This document shows, piece by piece, positions 9,724 to 19,722 of a stretch of 41,607 nt of DNA. Origin of the DNA: a virus. The notes below the pieces were generated by a model. It saw only the letters and a program-made list of their open reading frames with translations. It ran no database searches and had not been told where the DNA came from. Position numbers and translations under genes: made by a program. Every line of letters begins with the position of its first letter. Positions within the stretch are counted from its first letter, which is position 1. The stretch spans positions 1 to 41,607 of the IMG/VR virus record IMGVR_UViG_3300037245_000565. One strand, 5' to 3'.

Positions 9724-10893
9724 TTAATCTCCGTTCCAGTATATATTCGCTAGTTGTGTGTTTGTTGGTGTACATGCCTCAATAACATCACGGATGATAT
9801 TGTTGATACTCTGTTTTATCTCTTCTTTTTGGATATCATCAAGGTCTTCGTTACTATTTATATTTGCATTCTGAATGTTGATCGAATACATGTTGGATTT
9901 ATGACCACTAATCTTACCGTATTTATTGAAACCACCTTCACCATCTGATCGTATGGATTCAACGTATTCAAATTTATTTGCAAATTCATAACCACTACTG
10001 ACATCTGAATATTCATCAACCTCACTGATGTAACCACTCATTGGTATTTCAGTTAACGATGCTGATAATGTCAATGCACTGAGACTGTAATCGTCAAATT
10101 CTCTATCGTTTTTTATTGACGTAACACTTGATGACACATATGATTTAGTATGATTATATGTGAAGTGTATTCCATTATCGGATGAACATATTTTATTATA
10201 ATCTCGAACATTATCGAGCGTAGCTGAAACACTAGTTGTGGTCACATCGGTTACATTCGAACCAGTATTCCATAATTCGTTCATGTGATTTTTTAAGTTT
10301 GTCGTGTTACCATATATCAATGAATCCGTATAATCGAAATACGTCTTTGTTGTGTCGATCTCCGACATATAGTTAAATGATATACCTGATAGGTCATAAA
10401 TTGGAACCATATTACCAGATAGGGATGTTGTCCCACTTAATGTTATTTCACCGGATGGTGGATATGTATACACATTAGGTTGTTGATTATAATTCTCAAA
10501 CACCTCAGATATTGTGTTATAACCGTTTTGACGTAATCCATCTATCGTATCGTTTGATAACATAAAACCATATATATTGAATTGTGCTATCGATTTGTAT
10601 GCCAGATTAGCGGGGTTATATTGCTCAATGAAATCCGTTGGAGTATTTGTTTGATTCGATTTACTTAATGTTGTATTATTCGTCTGGATATCAGTCTGTT
10701 CAATCTCATATAGGTTGTTTAGAATCTGACTTCTAGTTACATCAAACATTGAATATATATTATCGGTTGATGTATCATTATTAAACGTATCAGTTCGATC
10801 AACATTACCAATCAATACACCATAATTCGTTTCGAATATTTTTACTTTATCCGACGATATAATGTTTTTTAATTTTAGATTAGGTTTTGACAT
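9724..10893 (-). CDS. Unassigned late protein between two fibre paralogues
   Basis: A 389-residue protein rich in Asn, Ser, Thr and Asp, with no recognised domain. Visible features are a short basic N-terminus (SKPNLKLKNI), many Tyr/Asn tracts and a C-terminal helical stretch (EDLDDIQKEEIKQSINNIIRDV). No cysteine motif or membrane segment is seen. It sits 3 bp after the 220-residue fibre-like gene and its stop touches the start of the paralogous 211-residue gene, so the three are one operon read from the late promoter at 11582-11589. The context suggests a fibre or fibre-attachment subunit. No strong Shine-Dalgarno is seen, so translation may be coupled to the upstream gene. Confidence 0.55.
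   Translation of the reverse strand: MSKPNLKLKNIISSDKVKIFETNYGVLIGNVDRTDTFNNDTSTDNIYSMFDVTRSQILNNLYEIEQTDIQTNNTTLSKSNQTNTPTDFIEQYNPANLAYKSIAQFNIYGFMLSNDTIDGLRQNGYNTISEVFENYNQQPNVYTYPPSGEITLSGTTSLSGNMVPIYDLSGISFNYMSEIDTTKTYFDYTDSLIYGNTTNLKNHMNELWNTGSNVTDVTTTSVSATLDNVRDYNKICSSDNGIHFTYNHTKSYVSSSVTSIKNDREFDDYSLSALTLSASLTEIPMSGYISEVDEYSDVSSGYEFANKFEYVESIRSDGEGGFNKYGKISGHKSNMYSINIQNANINSNEDLDDIQKEEIKQSINNIIRDVIEACTPTNTQLANIYWNGD
9855..9862 (-). promoter_or_regulatory. Possible internal late promoter TATAAATA
   Basis: An exact TATAAATA on the reverse strand inside the 389-residue gene, 133 bp upstream of the ATG at 9722. In AT-rich coding sequence it may be coincidental, but its position would allow separate late expression of the 211-residue fibre gene. 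Confidence 0.25.
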
Positions 10894-10896
10894 TGT

Positions 10897-11559
10897 TTAA
10901 CTGACGTTCCGTTGTGTTACACCAAGTAATGTGAATGAGTGGATATAACCAAAATTCTGGATAGTAAACTGAGTTTGACCTACTTCAATTGGTACCCTTG
11001 TTATATTCTTATTTTGAGTAGTTATATGATGGTTTGTTGAATTATCAATATTATTTACATATGATATTACGACACCAGCCTCACCACCGTATGTACATGT
11101 TACATATGATGCCAAACCCTCATACCCATATAGATCAGTGGATACATGTATTTCGGTTATATTATCGGTATCTATACCTGTACCAGTAAATGCTGATAGT
11201 TCATATGTGTGTACCGATCCATCAGATTGGGTTAGACCACCACCTGTTAATTTTACATATTCGCTACCACCATACCCGCTTAATTGTGATGGTGTCACTG
11301 CGGTTGTTTCTGATACACCAGCGTTGAATTCAGCATCAGTTGCAAATCGAACCTCACCACTTAATACATCCGTTGCATATGGTATTTCACCAAGTATTGT
11401 TGACTTAATCTCACTGAAAAGTACCTTGGATGAATTGTAACCACCATCAATAGTATTCAACATAGATAGTTGCATGTAATCACTATCTATCGGTATGTTA
11501 ACATTTCGGTAATCGTAATCTGCTACGTTAGGTAAATTTGATATCGTTCTTATTGGCAT
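10897..11559 (-). CDS. Short tail-fibre-like protein, first paralogue
   Basis: A 220-residue protein. Residues 72-92 carry the fibre-type motif RFATDAEFNAGVSETTAVTP, a short repeat widespread in phage tail-fibre proteins. The rest (EYVKLTGGGL, GTGIDTDNITEIHVS, ending LGVTQRNVS) aligns with the protein encoded at 9087-9722, so the two genes are paralogues. The Shine-Dalgarno (AGGAGAA) and the late promoter at 11582-11589 mark it as the first gene of a three-gene late unit. The N-terminal 50 residues differ from the paralogue and may specify a different attachment site. Confidence 0.65.
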   Translation of the reverse strand: MPIRTISNLPNVADYDYRNVNIPIDSDYMQLSMLNTIDGGYNSSKVLFSEIKSTILGEIPYATDVLSGEVRFATDAEFNAGVSETTAVTPSQLSGYGGSEYVKLTGGGLTQSDGSVHTYELSAFTGTGIDTDNITEIHVSTDLYGYEGLASYVTCTYGGEAGVVISYVNNIDNSTNHHITTQNKNITRVPIEVGQTQFTIQNFGYIHSFTLLGVTQRNVS

Positions 11560-11581
11560 TTTTTTCTCCTGTATTTGTATG

Positions 11582-11589
11582 TATTTATA
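11582..11589 (-). promoter_or_regulatory. T4-type late promoter TATAAATA
   Basis: Exact TATAAATA on the reverse strand, 23 bp upstream of the ATG at 11559, in the 93-bp gap after the LRR gene ending at 11653. Confidence 0.75.
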
Positions 11590-11652
11590 CTAACAACACC
11601 ATCACCAACATTCAATAATGTATTCTAGTTGACATATATTAAATTATCTTTA

Positions 11653-13770
11653 TTATTTCCAAGAAGGTGGTATATCACCGTAATTAGTGATGCTGGTACA
11701 ATCTTCGAATGTGTAATCATAATCCGTTATGGATGCATTATTCCACCATTGAGCAGGATCTAGTGTTATTGCTAATTGTGTACATTGGGAAAATGCCCAA
11801 TCAACGTTCCACATAGTGGTTGTTAGAACCCATCCACTTAGATCGAGATATGTTAATGCAAAACAATCTGTAAACATATATCTCATATTGTTGACATTAA
11901 TCATATTCCAACCAGATACATCAACCGTTGTTATTAATTCACAACCATGGAACATATCCAACATTAAATCACATGAACCTGTATCAAAACTAGACACATC
12001 AATTGAAGTGGCAACAGTACAGTCCCAGAATGTTGAGTCCATTTCTTCAACTAATGATGTAGACATCATTGATAAGTCGATGGTTGTTATGGATGTACAA
12101 TCAGAGAACATATATGAGATATTGAATAAGTAAGGAGTATTTCCATTACCATCGAAGGTTATCAGAGAGGTACATCCAGAAAATGCGTCAGCTAAATCTA
12201 ACCAACCGAGATTACCAAGAGATTCTACACTTGTTAGGTAAGATCTAAATGTTCCTGACATAAATCCTTTCCATGTACTAAATGATTCACAAAGTCCAGA
12301 AATTGTAATTTGATAGATTCCTGCTCCAGCATAAGTATGAGATTTATTAGCATCATTCCATGCAGTTACAGTATCAATTGGACTTCCATCACCCCAATCA
12401 ACAGTAAAGTTATATTCATAAGGATCTACATAGTATCCATATTGGTCTTCTTCATGAATAGGGAGATATATTGTCTGTGATGAAGGTAAAGTAAATGTAG
12501 CTTGGAAATCTTCAGCATATGATGGTATTGGTTGATAATTATTATCATATGTTATATTAAATTTACCTTTACTCATGTCATCCATTTCGATATAATATGC
12601 ATGTGGTGTAATACCAATTACCGTTGTTAATGTTGTTGGTACATTATTCGTTATTATATCAACACGATCAGTACCGGACTCAAATGTGAATGTGTCAACA
12701 ATTCCACTAATAGCTGAGAAATAACATGTGATCGGGTCACCTTCAACTAATTCAAATATTGACGAGTTTGTAGTATCCAATTCGATATCTGGGTTTATAA
12801 CTGGATATCCAGACAGATTTGACTCTAATGAATGGTATGTATCTAATGATAAGTCGTCTCTAAGATTAAAGGAATATTCAAGTAATACTTCAAATGCTGT
12901 ACGCTTATCAAACTCTTCTGGTGATAATTGATTTCCAAATACATCAACCGTTGACCAATTATAGACACTACCAGTCACACTATATAACCTTGTTGGTATG
13001 TATACACCGGAAAGTGCGCCCGTTCCGAATTGACCACCAATGAACGGTGATCGGAGTGATGCTGTTTCAATTGAATCATCAACTGTTGGTTTATCAACCC
13101 ATGATGGTATTGAAGCCGTTTCCAAGTATATAGAATTTTTAACACCGTATAAGAATTCAGATGAACGTTCATTCATCGGGAAGAATTCAAGTAGTTCACC
13201 ACCGGAATCATACCATCTAACATTTGCGATCATATTATTGAAATAATTACCATCATCAGTACCCAGATAAAATGATGATCCAGATATACTGAATAGATTC
13301 AAGATTGATGTATCGCTATCAAGTATTTCCCATACTTCACCATTATCAGTACTATACTCGATATACACACTATCAATATCACCTACGATATCACCCGTAT
13401 ACACCGCATGATTGTCACCGGATAAGCTTATAGCCTTGTCATATTCAAACCCTGTCGCTGTAATGACTTCAATTGTACCACTTAATATGTAATCATACAT
13501 TATGGTTGTGTCAAAATTAATAATACCATCTAATCTGTATGATGGTGACATTGGATCGGTTAGGTTGTTTCGTTGAAAAACTATGTTATTTTCAACGGTA
13601 TGGAAATCATCAACAGTGTTTTTTAATATCGATTCACCAACATCATTGAACCATACGTTATTTGCAGTATCATCCATATATGGTATATTACCCGTTGGTT
13701 GATATACGTCATCACCCCCAGATAATATAACTGAACTGATATTCGGTGCATTATAAATGTCATTTAGCAT
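11653..13770 (-). CDS. Baseplate-region protein with PKD-like domain and LRR C-terminus
   Basis: A 705-residue protein in two parts. Residues 1-430 are beta-rich and unassigned, presumably the virion anchor. Residues 448-492 form a PKD/Ig-like segment (VDWGDGS, then HTYAGAGIYQITISG). Residues 512-700 are DUF285/BspA-type leucine-rich repeats (AFSGCTSL, YMFSDCTSI, MFHGCELI, YMFTDCFAL). The C-terminal half has the same architecture as the modules of the adhesin at 870-6242, with SVESLGNLGW matching the module cap VENLG-x-x-GW. The gene follows the gp7-type wedge gene, where T4 carries gp8 to gp12, so it may be a baseplate-anchored receptor-binding protein. No strong Shine-Dalgarno is visible. 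The anchor role is inferred. Confidence 0.6.
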   Translation of the reverse strand: MLNDIYNAPNISSVILSGGDDVYQPTGNIPYMDDTANNVWFNDVGESILKNTVDDFHTVENNIVFQRNNLTDPMSPSYRLDGIINFDTTIMYDYILSGTIEVITATGFEYDKAISLSGDNHAVYTGDIVGDIDSVYIEYSTDNGEVWEILDSDTSILNLFSISGSSFYLGTDDGNYFNNMIANVRWYDSGGELLEFFPMNERSSEFLYGVKNSIYLETASIPSWVDKPTVDDSIETASLRSPFIGGQFGTGALSGVYIPTRLYSVTGSVYNWSTVDVFGNQLSPEEFDKRTAFEVLLEYSFNLRDDLSLDTYHSLESNLSGYPVINPDIELDTTNSSIFELVEGDPITCYFSAISGIVDTFTFESGTDRVDIITNNVPTTLTTVIGITPHAYYIEMDDMSKGKFNITYDNNYQPIPSYAEDFQATFTLPSSQTIYLPIHEEDQYGYYVDPYEYNFTVDWGDGSPIDTVTAWNDANKSHTYAGAGIYQITISGLCESFSTWKGFMSGTFRSYLTSVESLGNLGWLDLADAFSGCTSLITFDGNGNTPYLFNISYMFSDCTSITTIDLSMMSTSLVEEMDSTFWDCTVATSIDVSSFDTGSCDLMLDMFHGCELITTVDVSGWNMINVNNMRYMFTDCFALTYLDLSGWVLTTTMWNVDWAFSQCTQLAITLDPAQWWNNASITDYDYTFEDCTSITNYGDIPPSWK

Positions 13771-13796
13771 GTTTACTCTATTTGTTAAGTGTTATA

Positions 13797-16700
13797 TTAT
13801 GTTGGGTCAATTATTGTATCCATAGCTTGGAATGCGCTCAATGATGATACTGGTATAGCTTCTCCATCATATACGAAACCACCGTTGATACCTGTTTCTT
13901 CTCCGAAGAATTGTAATTTAAAATTATCACCGCTTGCAATTGTTTCAGCATCCCATATATTCGACGTTTCAACATTGTTTGGATATAGGGCTAGATAACC
14001 TATATCTGAGTTCATATAAAAATATGAATTATCAGATGTTGACCCAGCCATAGGCATATCAACACCATTTATATCTATATCAATAACCGTCATACCGTTA
14101 TCATACATTGTTGGTAAATTTTCAAATTCGACAAGGTTGTTGTATGTTACGAATGGTACTTCATCATTATTTATATAATTTGAAACGCTATCGGTACCAA
14201 TTGGTGGTTTAACCGACTCGAACGCTATGGATAGAATATCTTCAGTGTTTGATAATACCCATTCATTGTGATCAGTGGTTGCATTGGTTTGGTATTTTAC
14301 TGGAACCTGTAGTGTATTTGTAACTACACCCTTTGTTGGGTTGAAGTTTATAAACACCATATCACATATAAATTGTGTGTATCCAGCCTGACCATTATCA
14401 CTCGTAAGTAGTCCATATACATCAGACATTACAAATGCTGATGTGAATGTATTATTCTTTGTATATGTTCCGATATATTTATTATATGACCTAAATGGTG
14501 TTGTTTCATAATTACTTATAATATCTTTTGTGAATCCATATTCTATATATGTCTCATCTTCAGATGATGTGCTATATATTTCACCAAACATAACACTTGA
14601 GTATATTGAATCTGAATATATAACATTAGGTTCTTTTATAACAAGATACAACCAGTTGATATTAAAGTTCATATCGTAGAATGAAATTTCTCCGGTAACT
14701 GGATCAACCAAATCAATAAGTTGGTCACCAAGCGAGTTGTGTAAACCCAATGGAAGTTGAGATAATATCACACTTCGTTCATTTGATTCACTATCATCCG
14801 CAATGAATGCTGGGAAAGCAATTGGATGGTCTTTCAATTTCACCCACATCTGCCCAAGTTCATCAAATGTATTATTATCCTTGTATAGAACATATACATT
14901 ATTGAATTGGTCAACACAATATTTGTATATAATTTTTTCCATCAATTTACTTAGCATCGATTCTTCACTCATTGAACCGGATATGGTTATATAGTTAAGC
15001 TGTGTGAATATCTTATCTGCTTGACTTTCTGATAAATCCAAGTGACTATAATATGCCTCATAAAACGCACCTGATCTATTTCTAACACTTGTTATTGACG
15101 TTACTGGGTCATTATATAGGTCAACTAACGCATTGTGGTAGAATGGTGAATCATAATCAATCAGACCATTACGTTCAGATTCGTCACCCATATTTGTTGA
15201 CACTTCATAATTTGTTCTGTAACCTGTCCAATCTATATTAACGTTCCACCAATAGTTAACTAGATTACCATATTCATCAATCCTCTGATTGACCGTGGAG
15301 TAATCAGCTTGATAACCCTCAGTGACATAATTGAATATATTTTGGATCGGTAACATATCAATTAAATATTCTTGGAATGCTTTCATGTATGGATGTGGCA
15401 TATATGATGGGTGAATTTGATTCTTAATATTTGCATATGGTACATCACCGGACGGGGTACCAATATATTTGAAATATACATCCGAGTTATCAACCATCGT
15501 CTGAACACTTGCACTTGTTATGTATGATGATAATGTTAATGCATCACTTGGTACAAAATAAGTTTTAGTATCCGTTGATGGTTCACCCATTTTGTAAATC
15601 TTTATATATTTTATATATGGTTCATATACAGTATCTGCTTCATTGGCTGATGAAATTAGTCGATATAAAGATGGGTCACCATTCGTTGTAAATTTATGGA
15701 AAAACGTCTGCCAAGTTGTTTTAACTTTATTTCCACCAAACGATGAATATGTTGAAACACCGTCATAGATTTGAAAATAATTCCTAGCTTCGGCTGGTAC
15801 TGAGTTTATATTCTCAGTGTACATTTCAACTTCAATTAGATAATCAGTGTATGGTTCAAGTTGTGTTTCCAGTGCATTAGTTAATACCATATATCCAGCA
15901 TCTCTATCCACTAATGTTGTGATTCTTAATGCGGTAAATGTTGGACTGACTGGGTCGGTGTCCAGACCAATTGTATCTCCTGCATTGAATATTACCCACC
16001 CCTGATTAGCTTCACCATTATCAGTGGTGTAATCGGCATAACCGGATAGGAATAGATCATCACTTAGTGGGTATTTATCAACCTCACCACTAACCGTAAC
16101 ATCATCACTACTCATGTAATATATTCCAGTATTAACGGTTGACAATACTTCTGTTGTAGTTTCTAATGAAGATACGGTAGCCGATGTAGCACCCATATTA
16201 TAAATGATATTCAAGAAGTCGTCTAATTGGTCAGCGTATCCAGATGTTTCACCACCTGTAGAGTCTAGGAATTTTACACCAACTGTGTTTTTATAGAAAT
16301 CGACAATCTCATCATCAGTAAATACTGACTGACCTGATAGATCATTTTCCCAGTATCGTTGATTAACATCAGCTGATGGTGAATCATTGAATGCTGATAT
16401 ATTCATATATTCGGTTGTGTCAATATATTCAATTATGTCAATATTAAAATTATCATTCTTATCGATAGTTGGTATATTACCAAGACCCATTTCATCGGAA
16501 CTTCTCCAAAACGTATTGAAACCGTAAACATATCGATTGAAATATTCATCAATAAGATCCTTCAGTATCAGTTCGGTACCATTTATATAATACTTCTGAG
16601 CCTGTGGTTTAAGTGTATCCCGAAGATATGATACCTTTAATACAAGATTTCTAAGTTTTATAGCGGTTGTTTGAATTGCTTCAGTGTTTATTGATGTTGT

Positions 16701-17834
16701 ACCATCGTCATTGTTTATTAAAATATAAGACTCTTCAGTATCTGGATCGATTACGAATTTTGTTTCATCGAGATCGTATCGTTCAGCCGTTTCAGTGTCG
16801 GTTGATTTATTGAATAACTCTATAAATTGGAAATATGATTTGACTCTATTCTCACGTTCAACATAAAATCTAGATACACCAGTTTTCTCATCTCGTTCTT
16901 TTTCACGTCTTGTTACTTCAAGCTGTATGATGATTCGCTCAGTTGTATTGAATTCATTTATGTTTCGAATACCTGCATTAATCTCATCTACATATTTCTT
17001 TTCTGGAAACCACATCTCAATGCCGTATTTTATTTTGGCATCACGGATAGTTGCATCGTCACTGTTCTCATCTTTGAATAATTTATTCTGGTTAAGACTG
17101 TTTATGATGTTTTTCCAGATATAACCAGACTTGGTTGAATTATCTGCATCCGATGGATCAAATGTCGTTTTATCAGTATCTTCATTCGTTTTGATATTTA
17201 ATTCATATTCCCGATATTCAGCGTACACATTATCAACCAAAATATCATAGAATACTGCATCAATATACTCAATGTATGCATCATCATCGGTTATTAACAT
17301 GTTGGTGACTGGATCAGCTGAAACAGATTGAATATATTCCTGTTCTGATTCCGAGAATGCACTTAAGTCATAACCCGCCATTACTTCACTATTGAAATCT
17401 GAATCTTTAACTATATTGAATATATCACTTCGTGATGCAATATCCAATATTCTACCACTCTTTAGAAGGTAGTCTTTTTTAATTGAAAAAATATCAACAA
17501 GTTTAGCTAAGTCTGTTGGGTAAACGAAATCTAGATATTCGACGTTACCACTATACCCAACCATGTCGGTTAATGATTTCAATGTATGAAGTTCACATGT
17601 ATCGATATCGTTTAAGTTTGAAACATAGTTTCTAACCTTGACATAGATATCTGAAGCAATATCCTCACAACCCGCTGATATCGTATTCCACAACACCCCG
17701 AATCCGACTGTGTTATCACCAGTCTCTTTCAGTTCATCATATCCAACTTTCCATTCAGGATTACCGATATAATCAACCATCTTCGAAGTTATCGAATAGT
17801 CGTCTCCAACTCTATTTATGTCTTTATACGTCAT
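13797..17834 (-). CDS. Baseplate wedge protein, gp7-type
   Basis: A 1345-residue protein. In T4 the wedge gene following gp6 is gp7 (about 1030 residues), a large multidomain protein that links the wedge around the hub. The position directly after the gp6-type gene, the size and the soluble acidic composition support this assignment; sequence motifs alone would not. Residues 290-340 form a charged helical stretch. Residues 588-752 look like an inserted carbohydrate-binding-type jelly roll (GWVIFNAGD, EPYTDYLIEVEMYTE, TTWQTFFHKFT, YIKYIKIYKMG), which would explain the extra length. The Shine-Dalgarno AGAGAT precedes the ATG by 6 nt, and the gene lies 10 bp after the gp6-type gene. Confidence 0.6.
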   Translation of the reverse strand: MTYKDINRVGDDYSITSKMVDYIGNPEWKVGYDELKETGDNTVGFGVLWNTISAGCEDIASDIYVKVRNYVSNLNDIDTCELHTLKSLTDMVGYSGNVEYLDFVYPTDLAKLVDIFSIKKDYLLKSGRILDIASRSDIFNIVKDSDFNSEVMAGYDLSAFSESEQEYIQSVSADPVTNMLITDDDAYIEYIDAVFYDILVDNVYAEYREYELNIKTNEDTDKTTFDPSDADNSTKSGYIWKNIINSLNQNKLFKDENSDDATIRDAKIKYGIEMWFPEKKYVDEINAGIRNINEFNTTERIIIQLEVTRREKERDEKTGVSRFYVERENRVKSYFQFIELFNKSTDTETAERYDLDETKFVIDPDTEESYILINNDDGTTSINTEAIQTTAIKLRNLVLKVSYLRDTLKPQAQKYYINGTELILKDLIDEYFNRYVYGFNTFWRSSDEMGLGNIPTIDKNDNFNIDIIEYIDTTEYMNISAFNDSPSADVNQRYWENDLSGQSVFTDDEIVDFYKNTVGVKFLDSTGGETSGYADQLDDFLNIIYNMGATSATVSSLETTTEVLSTVNTGIYYMSSDDVTVSGEVDKYPLSDDLFLSGYADYTTDNGEANQGWVIFNAGDTIGLDTDPVSPTFTALRITTLVDRDAGYMVLTNALETQLEPYTDYLIEVEMYTENINSVPAEARNYFQIYDGVSTYSSFGGNKVKTTWQTFFHKFTTNGDPSLYRLISSANEADTVYEPYIKYIKIYKMGEPSTDTKTYFVPSDALTLSSYITSASVQTMVDNSDVYFKYIGTPSGDVPYANIKNQIHPSYMPHPYMKAFQEYLIDMLPIQNIFNYVTEGYQADYSTVNQRIDEYGNLVNYWWNVNIDWTGYRTNYEVSTNMGDESERNGLIDYDSPFYHNALVDLYNDPVTSITSVRNRSGAFYEAYYSHLDLSESQADKIFTQLNYITISGSMSEESMLSKLMEKIIYKYCVDQFNNVYVLYKDNNTFDELGQMWVKLKDHPIAFPAFIADDSESNERSVILSQLPLGLHNSLGDQLIDLVDPVTGEISFYDMNFNINWLYLVIKEPNVIYSDSIYSSVMFGEIYSTSSEDETYIEYGFTKDIISNYETTPFRSYNKYIGTYTKNNTFTSAFVMSDVYGLLTSDNGQAGYTQFICDMVFINFNPTKGVVTNTLQVPVKYQTNATTDHNEWVLSNTEDILSIAFESVKPPIGTDSVSNYINNDEVPFVTYNNLVEFENLPTMYDNGMTVIDIDINGVDMPMAGSTSDNSYFYMNSDIGYLALYPNNVETSNIWDAETIASGDNFKLQFFGEETGINGGFVYDGEAIPVSSLSAFQAMDTIIDPT

Positions 17835-17844
17835 GTATTATCTC

Positions 17845-19713
17845 TTAGTATTCGATTACAGTATTCTGGAACACTGAATCTTTAATAATTTCGATTCGAT
17901 TTAGTAAGCTAGTTTCATTCAACTCTGGGAACATAAACTGTTCTAATTGTACCGTACCGTTTGTCAGTGATTTATCAGAACCTGATATAATCGTTGGTGT
18001 CCAATATGCAAATGAAAGTCCATCAACAATTTTAACAACCGATCCATTTTTGTATACGGTTCTCAAACTCTTAACACCCCTGATCGAACGTATCTGATTA
18101 TAGATATCATTGAAATCGACCAATGCACCAATTTTTTGATTCTGTTCAGAGAAGTAATCCACTATGATCGTGTTGACCGTACTACGAATAGACTCCGCAG
18201 AAATTAATGTACTGTTATCGATATACACTTCGATATAGTTGTTGTAGTCTTTGTCCCAATTTGATGGACTATAATCATTATCAAATGCACATGGTATGAA
18301 CTTAACATCAAGTGGGTCAACATATACTGTCTCAGATGTCAATACTTTAAGTGGTTTAATTTGATTCTCAATAGCATCACGGTTGATCACCGTATCATTC
18401 TTCATTCTAAGCCATAGATACACATTGTTTGAATCACATGAATCAGCCCAAACATAACCATACCGACTACTCAATGTTGGATTAAGGTATTTCGCTGGAT
18501 TACCTTCATTTGATCCGACATTATATAACCATGCATAAAATGTACCCAAATAATCCCAGTTATTCATCACCGTCACATCAACGATGTCGTTATAAAATCT
18601 TGATTTTATGAAATATGAGTAATCCTGTTTGGTGATTAACCGACCCTGTGATTTAAACCATTGTGGTGCATTTTCACGGATATCATCTACACCACCCTCT
18701 TTGGTTGCCGATGATGTCGCATTTGTATTAGCTACGTTAAGTTCGCTCATATCTGCTATATTTTCAACAATCGACCCAAACCATTCATCAACTGTATCGG
18801 TTGTGATACCAGCAACACCGTAAATCATAGTAGTGTTATCTACTACGTCACCACTCTTAAGTTCACCAGATTGACCATTACTGGTCATATATGTGATATA
18901 AAGTTCATCACCGAATTGAAGTGGAGCACCATGGATACCATCACCGAATTTTAATTCGTATTGTTTATATTCGTTTAATCTTAATTCAAAATATGTATCA
19001 TCACCATCATATATAGTCTGTGTATCACCGTTGAGAAACATACCTTCAGTTGTTGGTTGGTATTTAACCCAGATATATGAATCACCTGATACACGTTTAA
19101 CCCATACATCAATATATGGGTATGCTGTATATTGCCCTTCATCTGAGTTATTAACCACATCAGTTAATGTGATTGTTTCATATGGTAGACCTTCAGCAAT
19201 GAAAGTTCTTTCATATATTTTCCATTGACCATTATACATTGTTATCACATTGTTATTTTCTACATCACTATTGTCATCGTATATGTAATAATCACTGACG
19301 GTTGAATAGTAGATTGGTTCACCATTATCATCAGTTTTACCTGTGTCAATATATGAATACATTGGAATAAGTTTTCCGTTATTATCTTCACTTACGTTTG
19401 TTATATTGAATACACCCGCTGAAGATGAATAACCACGAGGTGAGTAATTTAGAAGTTTAACTATTCGGTTCATGTTCTCATATATTGTTGAATCTGAGAA
19501 TAATGACTCACCCGCTGATTGGTTGATGTAATACAACATTACTTGGAAGTGTTGGGCGAATATGTCAATCAATATAGAAAGATTTGAACCCTCATATACC
19601 TGATCCGTAAATGTCTCATCCTCACTCAAAAATTGAGTAATCAAGTTTTTCATATTATACGCATCAAATTGTAGATATGATGTATCGATTGTTTTATTTA
19701 AATTTGTTGCCAT
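17845..19713 (-). CDS. Baseplate wedge protein, gp6/J-type
   Basis: A 622-residue protein, close to T4 gp6 (660 residues), which forms the inner baseplate ring that holds the wedges together. Diagnostic stretches are YELKFGDGIHGAPL followed by GDELYITYMTSNGQSGE (residues 252-284) and a region with EGGVDDIRENAPQWF followed by GRLITKQDYSYFI (residues 339-369), both typical of the gp6/baseplate-J family. The N-terminal 90 residues (LITQFLSEDE ... LYYINQSAGESLFS) also match the gp6 pattern. The Shine-Dalgarno is AAGGAAA. It follows the gp25-type gene, as gp6 follows gp53 and gp5 in T4-like clusters. Confidence 0.88.
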   Translation of the reverse strand: MATNLNKTIDTSYLQFDAYNMKNLITQFLSEDETFTDQVYEGSNLSILIDIFAQHFQVMLYYINQSAGESLFSDSTIYENMNRIVKLLNYSPRGYSSSAGVFNITNVSEDNNGKLIPMYSYIDTGKTDDNGEPIYYSTVSDYYIYDDNSDVENNNVITMYNGQWKIYERTFIAEGLPYETITLTDVVNNSDEGQYTAYPYIDVWVKRVSGDSYIWVKYQPTTEGMFLNGDTQTIYDGDDTYFELRLNEYKQYELKFGDGIHGAPLQFGDELYITYMTSNGQSGELKSGDVVDNTTMIYGVAGITTDTVDEWFGSIVENIADMSELNVANTNATSSATKEGGVDDIRENAPQWFKSQGRLITKQDYSYFIKSRFYNDIVDVTVMNNWDYLGTFYAWLYNVGSNEGNPAKYLNPTLSSRYGYVWADSCDSNNVYLWLRMKNDTVINRDAIENQIKPLKVLTSETVYVDPLDVKFIPCAFDNDYSPSNWDKDYNNYIEVYIDNSTLISAESIRSTVNTIIVDYFSEQNQKIGALVDFNDIYNQIRSIRGVKSLRTVYKNGSVVKIVDGLSFAYWTPTIISGSDKSLTNGTVQLEQFMFPELNETSLLNRIEIIKDSVFQNTVIEY

Positions 19714-19722
19714 AGGATTTCC

